From Runella rosea (GTDB lineage Bacteria > Bacteroidota > Bacteroidia > Cytophagales > Spirosomataceae): a stretch of DNA of 57,835 nucleotides. The stretch covers positions 1 through 57,835 of the forward strand of contig NZ_CP030854.1 in the NCBI RefSeq assembly GCF_003325355.1. Direction: 5' to 3'. Position numbers and translations under genes: made by a program. Below, one piece after another: positions 53,137-57,835 of the stretch; position 1 is the first letter of the stretch, and each line of letters starts with the position of its first letter. The notes under the pieces are model-generated. The model saw only the letters and a program-made list of their open reading frames with translations. It was not told the DNA's origin and searched no databases.

Positions 53137-53257
53137 CTAACGCAAGTTTCGAACCTTGGTTTGTATAAAGACACTACTACTGGATTAGAGCTAAAACAGC
53201 TTCACCTGAGAATAATGTCCTTATGCAGTTTGCCATGTTGTTCGCAACTTGTGTTAG
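53137..53257. mobile_element. 121-bp MITE-like element
   Basis: Terminal inverted repeats of 18 bp match at 16 positions: CTAACGCAAGTTTCGAAC at 53137-53154, and the complement of CTAACACAAGTTGCGAAC at 53240-53257. The interior has no reading frame. The size and structure fit a miniature inverted-repeat element. No target duplication is evident. Confidence 0.6.
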
Positions 53258-53471
53258 CCAATCAATTTGAAAAGAGTCTGAATCACAACCGCCATAGCAG
53301 TTGGGTTCATGGCGACAATAGTAAACCACGAAACCACTGTTTTCGAGGGTAAGAGTTGCCCTCATGCTCAGGGTGTGGCCATTGCTGATATGGGAGCCAA
53401 TGAGACCCGACGTATTGCAGGGGGGCTGCAACTTTGAAATTGATTTGTTTTTAAATTGTGGAAATAGGTAA
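53258..53471. other. Non-coding segment between MITE-like element and IS3 remnant
   Basis: All frames are interrupted and nothing was recognised. Confidence 0.35.
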
Positions 53472-54005
53472 CTACGTCCCATGACCAGTAAATTCGTGGT
53501 ATCTGGAAAGTAAGCTATGTATATCAGGTGGAATTACAATAGTATACTGGAGGATTTTTTTTAAACAGCCATTGAAATGTCTCCGCCGACGGTTGTACCA
53601 CAGCGGCGGCCGCCAGCCCTCAATACCCCAACAGTTACCTTTTTGACCGCCAGGCGGCCCTGTCATACTTTGCAAGACGGGTAAGTCCTTAAATTGATTG
53701 CGAAACTCGATGCAGGCGTATTGAACACCCCCATCAAACCGGGCTGCCGGCGCTGTGGAAAAGTAGTTCACCATTTAGTGGCCTATTTTTAAGGGCCATT
53801 TGCCAAGCCGCTATACTGGTATCCACTATCACTTAAGGCCCAACCGACCACCTTTCTATCGGCTAAATCCAGAATAACAGTCAAGTATAACCACCCTTCG
53901 CCGGTTCGAATATAAGTAATGTCGGACACCCATTTCTTTCCAAGCTTTTCGGCCAAAAAGTCCCTCTTTAACAGATTATTAGCTAAATGGTTTGCAACTC
54001 ATTTA
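53472..54005 (-). pseudogene. IS3-family (IS150-like) transposase OrfB remnant
   Basis: Minus-strand frames give, in order, LLKRDFLAEKLGKKWVSDIT, then YIRTGEGWLYLTVILDLADR and KVVGWALSD. After a frameshift come DTSIAAWQMALKNRPLNG, then FDGGVQYACIEFRNQFKDLP, QKGNCWG and WYNRRRRH. This is the order of the DDE integrase core of IS3-family OrfB. Several frameshifts and a deletion between the second aspartate region and the end make it non-functional. OrfA and the terminal repeats were not found. Confidence 0.85.
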
Positions 54006-54118
54006 CCTGCCGCGCTGCCTGATTACTCAGCGTAAGATGGGTTTGGGTAATTTGAGCAATCAGAATTTCGAAATTAGTGAAGCTTTACTTGCTGTTTAGG
54101 CTTTCAAGAAGCCTTCTT

Positions 54119-54559
54119 TTAGTCTTCCGCCAACATTTTTTCCAACTCTTCTAAGGCTTCCCTGCATTTTTTATCCAATGACTTTATATGCTCAATAATA
54201 ACCTCAGGCGCGTCGTACGTTTTTTCTTCATAGACTACTTCTTTGTAACGATTGATGCTCAGGTCGTAATTATTAGAACGGATTTCAGCTACGGGCACCA
54301 AAAATGAGGTATGGGTACGGCTTCGGGTGGTTTCGCTGGCGCGGTTGTGCCAGCGGCTGATGATGTCGGGGATGTCATTGAGTGCCACTTCCTGCCGCTT
54401 ATCGTCGAGGCTGTAGCCGTCGGCTTTCATGTTATAAAACCAAACATGATCGGTGCCGCCCGAATTGGTTTTGGTGAAGATCAATACCGCAGTACGCGAG
54501 TGAGGCGTTATTTCAGAGTTTGTTACAAAAAGCGTTTGGATTGAAATAAAAAGGTACAA
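54119..54559 (-). pseudogene. C-terminal fragment of type I restriction methylase HsdM
   Basis: The frame reads RTAVLIFTKTNSGGTDHVWF, YNMKADGYSLDDKRQEV, then VPVAEIRSNNYDLSINRYKE and a coiled coil ending EELEKMLAED. This is the C-terminus of N6-adenine methylases of type I restriction systems (the motif YNMKADGYSLDDKR is typical). The first 20 residues of the open frame are not homologous, and the SAM-binding and NPPF motifs are missing. The N-terminal fragment of an HsdM lies at 55837-56053 on the other strand. Confidence 0.85.
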
Positions 54560-54595
54560 AAGTCGGTTTTCAACTTAAAGTATTACTTTTTGCAT

Positions 54596-54624
54596 TATAT
54601 TTGTGCATATAGTTAACATATATG
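54596..54624 (+). promoter_or_regulatory. Promoter -7 box and small inverted repeat at the third ATPase start
   Basis: A perfect -7 box (TATATTTG) lies at 54596-54603. CATATA (54606-54611) and TATATG (54619-54624) form a 6-bp inverted repeat overlapping the ATG. It is a shorter version of the arrangement seen at the other two ATPase genes. Confidence 0.45.
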
Positions 54625-55803
54625 ATACAAAGAACCTTATTCGGTGAGTTGGAGGCCCATCTGGCCAAACCACAGGCCACGGTCATTACGGGCATGAGAA
54701 GGGTGGGAAAAACAACCGCTCTGAAATTTTTACTGGCTAAAACAGTGCATGTCAACAAGCTGTATTTAGACTTTGAGAAAATAGAAAACCGTATTTTGTT
54801 TAGCCAAAACAGCTATCAAGCCATTGAAGCAGGCTTGGAAGCGTTAGGGTTAGACCTCCATCAACCCGCAGTACTGGCCCTGGACGAGATTCAGTTGGTG
54901 CCCAACTCGCCGAGCGTCATTAAGTACCTTTACGATACCTACGCCATCAAGTTTATTCTGACGGGTTCGAGTTCTTATTACCTTAAAAACCACTTTACGG
55001 AAAGCCTGGCTGGGCGCAAACGTATCTTTGAGATGTTCCCGCTTGGTTTTGATGAGTTTTTACAATTTCGGGGTTTTGCCCGTTCGCAGTTTGAGCATAC
55101 CGCCCAACAACACTTTTCGGAACCCATTTATCAAATTTTCCGACAGGAATACGAAACCTTTTTGAGGTTTGGGGGCTTTCCAGAAGTCGTATTGGCCGAA
55201 ACCGCCAATGACAAAACCGCTTTTCTCAAAGACATCATCAATGCGTATATCGAACTCGATATCAAACTATTGTCTGATTTTCGGGTCAGCAACGACCTAT
55301 ACAAACTTTGTCAGTTGCTGGCCTCGCGCACGGGCAGCCGCTTGGATGTCAGTAAGTTGAGCAGTATTTCGGGCATTAATCGCAACAAACTGACCGAATA
55401 CATGTCCTTATTTGAGTACACCTATTTTATTCACCTGATTCCGTCCTTTACCAAAAACAAAGACAAGGAAATTGCCGCACAACGTAAGGTGTACATTGCC
55501 GATACGGGCATGTTGCAAATACTAGCTCAGGTAAGCAGCGGGCAGGTGTTTGAAAATGCCGTAGCCTTACAGTTACTGCGGCTAGGAGAGGTGGCATATT
55601 ACCAAAAGAAATCAGGACAAGAAATAGATTTTATTCTGAACAAAGATACGGCCATTGAAGTCAAAGAAACACCTTCTTATCCCGATCTCAAAACATTGAA
55701 CTACCGTTCCGACGATCTCGAACTGCCCCATAGCCGCCTAGTGGGTCGGCATTTCACCAATTCCGATTTTCAGGAATGGTATTGGGGGGGCGGTATTTTT
55801 TGA
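54622..55803 (+). CDS. AAA ATPase with DUF4143-type C-terminal domain (paralogue 3)
   Basis: A 393-residue member of the same broad family, but from a more distant branch. Walker A is GMRRVGKTT (about residues 24-32), Walker B VLALDEIQL, sensor-like KFILTGSSSYYL. A winged-helix segment (DVSKLSSISGINRNKLTEYM) and the nuclease-like core (GQEIDFILNKDTAIEVKE) follow. The C-terminal end is a glycine-rich WYWGGGIF. It lies between two oppositely oriented fragments of a type I restriction methylase, so it was inserted into, or survived a rearrangement of, that locus. The function of the family is not known. Confidence 0.85.
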   Translation: MIQRTLFGELEAHLAKPQATVITGMRRVGKTTALKFLLAKTVHVNKLYLDFEKIENRILFSQNSYQAIEAGLEALGLDLHQPAVLALDEIQLVPNSPSVIKYLYDTYAIKFILTGSSSYYLKNHFTESLAGRKRIFEMFPLGFDEFLQFRGFARSQFEHTAQQHFSEPIYQIFRQEYETFLRFGGFPEVVLAETANDKTAFLKDIINAYIELDIKLLSDFRVSNDLYKLCQLLASRTGSRLDVSKLSSISGINRNKLTEYMSLFEYTYFIHLIPSFTKNKDKEIAAQRKVYIADTGMLQILAQVSSGQVFENAVALQLLRLGEVAYYQKKSGQEIDFILNKDTAIEVKETPSYPDLKTLNYRSDDLELPHSRLVGRHFTNSDFQEWYWGGGIF

Positions 55804-55836
55804 TGCTTCTTACAACATTAAACAACTTTTAATACC

Positions 55837-56053
55837 ATGCTTACGGGCGAAAAACCAGCCAAATAGACCGCATATGGAAGGCTTTCTGGACGGGCGGAAT
55901 TTCCAACCCGCTCACGGTCATCGAACAGGTCACATATTTGCTCTTTATCAAACGACTGGACGACCAACACACCACCCGCGAGAAAAAATCAGTACTTCTG
56001 CAAAAACCCATCGAAAACCCTATTTATTCCGATGAGCAGCAACACTCGCTTCA
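55837..56053 (+). pseudogene. N-terminal fragment of HsdM, frameshifted
   Basis: ATG 55837 begins MLTGEKPAK and hits a stop. In the next frame the sequence continues QIDRIWKAFWTGGISNPLTV, then IEQVTYLLFIKRLDDQHTTR. This is the conserved start of type I HsdM (LTGELKSQIDRIWNAFWSGG-like). It ends near 56053 at a junction with an HsdS fragment in the opposite orientation. Confidence 0.85.
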
Positions 56054-56155
56054 GACTGCGCCACTGCCGTGGCTTTTTGTGCTTCTATCTTTTCGACAAT
56101 GGCCGCAAAACGTTGTTGGAGAGCGAGAGGAGGAAAAATGAGAGGAAATGAATTT
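56045..56155 (-). pseudogene. C-terminal fragment of type I specificity subunit HsdS
   Basis: The minus-strand frame reads FPPLALQQRFAAIVEKIEAQ and KATAVAQSE, the usual end of the second conserved coiled-coil region of HsdS (PPLALQQRFA-x-x-VE-x-I). No recognition domain is left. It abuts the HsdM N-terminal fragment head to head. Confidence 0.75.
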
Positions 56156-56325
56156 AAGTAGCTGATTGTCATACCTTACGTATTGACCCCCTCTTGCCTG
56201 TGTTAGAAGTATATGTTTTCCCTTTTTGAGGTGAAGTACAAGAAAATGTACATTTAGGTATTATGACCCGTCCTGAAAATCCAGCAGGGTCGGAAAGCAG
56301 TTAATCCTCAATGTAATGATACTGT

Positions 56326-56365
56326 AAGGAAACGTAAGGATACCTTAAGGATACCGCAAGGATAC
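56326..56365. repeat. Short direct repeats with 10-11 bp period
   Basis: AAGGAAAC at 56326, then AAGGATAC at 56336, 56347 and 56358. The period equals one helical turn, so all copies face the same side of the DNA. Confidence 0.7.
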
Positions 56366-56431
56366 GTAAGTAAGAGAACGTGATGGCGACGACTCCCGAA
56401 AAACAGAACGCAAGGGTTCAAAAAAAAGGCA

Positions 56432-56509
56432 GGTAACCTCAGGTTACCTGAAATCGGGAAAGAAAAGGTTACCAGACTATACGTTTAGGTAACCAGCCGA
56501 TAGGTTACC
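56432..56509. repeat. Cluster of five GGTNACC palindromes
   Basis: GGTAACC at 56432 and 56488; GGTTACC at 56442, 56467 and 56503. Each is an interrupted palindrome, all within 78 bases, far above chance in this AT-leaning sequence. Spacings of 10, 25, 21 and 15 bases are irregular. Confidence 0.8.
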
Positions 56510-56723
56510 TAGAATGAATGACATTCGTCAGAGTATCTGTGGTTCGTTCGTAAAATGCCACAAAGTGTTTGAACAAAAAAAGCCTCTATAATTAATAATA
56601 CAGTAACAGGTCCTGAAAATGAATTCTAAAAGATTATGCCGATTTGTTTTGGGTCTTATAAAGACGCCAGTTTCTAACATTGTTTGTTCATATATCAACG
56701 TCCATCTACCTTTGAACTCTTGA

Positions 56724-56763
56724 ATTTTACAAACGTAGGACCAACATCATACGTTTGTAAAAT
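56724..56763. repeat. 14-bp perfect inverted repeat downstream of sugE
   Basis: ATTTTACAAACGTA (56724-56737) and its complement (56750-56763), 12-nt loop. It lies 46 bases beyond the sugE stop on the minus strand. With T-run bases inside the stem it could act as a terminator; an attachment or operator site is an alternative. Confidence 0.6.
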
Positions 56764-56809
56764 GTCAACGAATTACTCATAATGAAGCAACGGTGCCAAT
56801 TCTATGGAT

Positions 56810-57130
56810 TCAATGACTTGAAGAAAGTTTCATTATAATAAGGCCCGCCAGAATTAAAAAAGCAGCCATCAAGCGAGTAAAACTAATGGGTTCGCCTAGA
56901 AAGAGAATTCCAATAAGGAATGCTCCTATGGCTCCAATACCTGTCCAAATCGTATAAGCAGTCCCTAATGGTAATGTTCGCATTGCTAATGCCAGCAGTC
57001 CAAAACTGCCAATCATGGCCACGAGTGTGATTAGGGAGGGAGTAAAGTGCTTAAAACCCTCTGACTGTTTCATTGAGTAAGCCCAAACGACCTCTAAAAG
57101 GCCCGCAAAAATTAAATAAATCCAAGACAT
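56810..57130 (-). CDS. sugE: Small multidrug resistance family exporter, SugE/Gdx type (guanidinium exporter)
   Basis: A 106-residue four-helix membrane protein. It starts MSWIYLIFAGLLEVVWAYSM with the essential glutamate in helix 1 (LLEVVWA). It has the SugE/Gdx signatures GFKHFTPSLIT, LALAMRTLPLGTAYTIWTGI, GAIGAFLIGILFLGE and a final helix LAGLIIMKLS. The WTGIGA motif and W at the helix 1 site place it in the Gdx branch rather than the Qac branch. Members form antiparallel dimers and exchange protons for guanidinium. A candidate guanidine-II riboswitch lies in the 5' leader, which supports this role. Confidence 0.92.
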   Translation of the reverse strand: MSWIYLIFAGLLEVVWAYSMKQSEGFKHFTPSLITLVAMIGSFGLLALAMRTLPLGTAYTIWTGIGAIGAFLIGILFLGEPISFTRLMAAFLILAGLIIMKLSSSH

Positions 57131-57152
57131 AACTAAACCCTGTTTAATAAGC

Positions 57153-57197
57153 CGGGGCGTCCCGAATCATTTCCCAATATGGGGGAAGTCGTCTTCC
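57153..57197 (-). promoter_or_regulatory. Candidate guanidine-II (mini-ykkC) riboswitch in the sugE leader
   Basis: On the minus strand two hairpins lie in tandem before sugE. The first is GGAAG-ACGA-CTTCC (57197-57184), the second CGGG-ACGC-CCCG (57164-57153), with a 19-nt linker and 22 bases to the ATG. Tandem hairpins with ACGR tetraloops upstream of sugE-type genes define the guanidine-II class. The second loop ends in C, not R, so one position departs from the consensus. Confidence 0.6.
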
Positions 57198-57236
57198 TAA
57201 TTACCACTCAACCTTTAAAGAGTAAAGGAAACTAAT

Positions 57237-57377
57237 ATGGCACCCCAAATATATCGTTTTTTATCTACTCAGTTAAATAATTCAGACAATACTCATCTTC
57301 TGGTGGATTTAGGACTCAAATCTAAGTTGTTTCAACACCACTTCAAATGGCACAATAAGGTACCCTTCGGAAGATAA
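57237..57377 (+). CDS. Doubtful 46-residue ORF, perhaps a gene remnant
   Basis: From ATG 57237 the frame gives 46 residues (MAPQIYRFLSTQLNNSDNTH ... FGR). After the stop another frame stays open for about 24 codons (PDLLQTKPKEDPDFGKYLTE). The pair may be a decayed small protein. No homology is recognised, and it diverges from sugE with only about 100 bases between. Confidence 0.25.
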   Translation: MAPQIYRFLSTQLNNSDNTHLLVDLGLKSKLFQHHFKWHNKVPFGR

Positions 57378-57516
57378 AATACCAGATTTGTTGCAAACCA
57401 AACCAAAAGAAGACCCTGATTTTGGGAAATACCTAACAGAAGGTTAGCGTTGGACATGAAGGAATAACTAATATTTTTTAATTTAGCCTCGCCATTCCGC
57501 TCTAATTCAGCGCCTT

Positions 57517-57835
57517 ATGAAACAACTACTTATCTTCTTGCTTACAACCATTTTGTTTGGATGTCAAAACAAAAATTCTCAACAAACTGAGATTGTACCT
57601 GTCTCGCCTGGTTTAGCAGGAACCTACTCAAAAACCTACAACCCGAACGAACATGCACTTTTCCGACAAATATTTTCGGATTATAACACCTTTCAAGAAA
57701 CAGCCACCGTCGTCATTACTCAAACCGCAACGGATGATTATAAGTTGGAAGTTATACTTTACGGCACCGCCAAGAAGGAAAAAGCACCAGATATTCGTTA
57801 TGGGGTGACTGCTGAGCTAAGGCGGGTAAAAGGGT
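57517..57835 (+). CDS. Hypothetical lipoprotein (runs off right edge)
   Basis: The frame from ATG 57517 is open to the window end (106 codons). It starts with a lipoprotein signal (MKQLLIFLLTTILFGCQNKN, lipobox LFGC at residue 16). The mature part reads GLAGTYSKTYNPNEHALFRQ and TATVVITQTATDDYKLEVIL, polar and beta-rich, like small periplasmic or surface lipoproteins of Bacteroidota. No named family is recognised. The C-terminus is outside the window. Confidence 0.65.
   Translation, partial: MKQLLIFLLTTILFGCQNKNSQQTEIVPVSPGLAGTYSKTYNPNEHALFRQIFSDYNTFQETATVVITQTATDDYKLEVILYGTAKKEKAPDIRYGVTAELRRVKG

Larger units (their letters stand above)
56156..56809. other. Non-coding region with two repeat clusters and a long inverted repeat
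   Basis: No gene recognised over about 650 bases. The structure consists of the AAGGATAC repeats (56326-56365), the GGTNACC cluster (56432-56509) and the 14-bp inverted repeat (56724-56763), listed separately. Confidence 0.5.

Noticed and set aside
1..57835. tRNA, rRNA, tmRNA or other large structured RNA genes
   Set aside because: No cloverleaf or conserved rRNA stretch was noticed on either strand by eye.

Overview
The window reads as accessory DNA of a Bacteroidota bacterium, most likely order Cytophagales (Spirosomaceae-like; the genus is not settled). The evidence is SusC/SusD pairs, a type IX secretion C-terminal sorting domain, TPR/REC/AraC one-protein hybrid sensor kinases, a LytS/LytTR pair, promoters of the TAnnTTTG type and a general lack of Shine-Dalgarno sequences. 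An iteron-type replication initiator with a ParA-led partition operon suggests a plasmid, or a plasmid integrated in a chromosome. No tRNA or rRNA gene was seen.

Layout. 1-9.5 kb: a SusC-like receptor running off the left edge, an ATP-grasp ligase, a lysine-rich basic protein, and a propeller-like protein/SusC/SusD operon ending in a strong bidirectional terminator. 10-13.6 kb: replication and partition module (RHH-like protein and ParA on the minus strand, two groups of iterons, Rep on the plus strand) with palindromic operator/centromere candidates. 14.1-15.3 kb: an AAA ATPase with a DUF4143-type nuclease-like C-terminus, followed directly by a short orphan CRISPR array (30-nt repeat). 15.7-17.5 kb: a decayed ISL3-family element between that array and the main one. 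17.5-20.3 kb: a 39-repeat CRISPR array (37-nt repeat) transcribed leftward from a leader at its right end. 20.5-29.3 kb: a complete type I-B (Cst/Tneap-like) cas operon on the minus strand: a zinc-ribbon miniprotein, cas8b, cas7, cas5, cas3, cas6, a HigA-like fragment, cas1, cas2, cas4. 29.8-32.6 kb: a second ATPase of the same family, a WYL regulator and a serine recombinase. 33-41.5 kb: a more GC-rich cargo block (CsgG-like protein, AAC(3)-I-like acetyltransferase, type IX cargo, fibre-like exported protein, hybrid histidine kinase) ending in a Tn3-family transposase remnant and a probable Tn3 inverted repeat. 41.7-49 kb: glutathione-independent formaldehyde dehydrogenase, LytS/LytTR, a secreted DJ-1/PfpI-like protein and an outer-membrane beta-barrel receptor. 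49-57.8 kb: remnants of ISL3, IS3 and a MITE-like element, an ECF sigma factor operon, a broken and rearranged type I restriction system wrapped around a third ATPase, two unexplained repeat clusters, a SugE/Gdx exporter behind a candidate guanidine-II riboswitch, and a lipoprotein running off the right edge.

How it fits together. The CRISPR-Cas operon, its leader and its array are co-oriented and look complete for adaptation, processing and interference. Around them lie signs of repeated transposition and recombination: two unlike arrays separated by a dead IS, ATPase genes at array/cas borders, a resolvase, a Tn3 end and broken restriction genes. The observations I find most interesting are a spacer that is itself an intrinsic terminator on the transcribed strand, short unannotated ORFs inside or upstream of the cas operon, inverted repeats over the promoters of the DUF4143 ATPases, matched palindromes flanking the partition operon, and the candidate riboswitch. 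All assignments come from reading the sequence; no database search was run.
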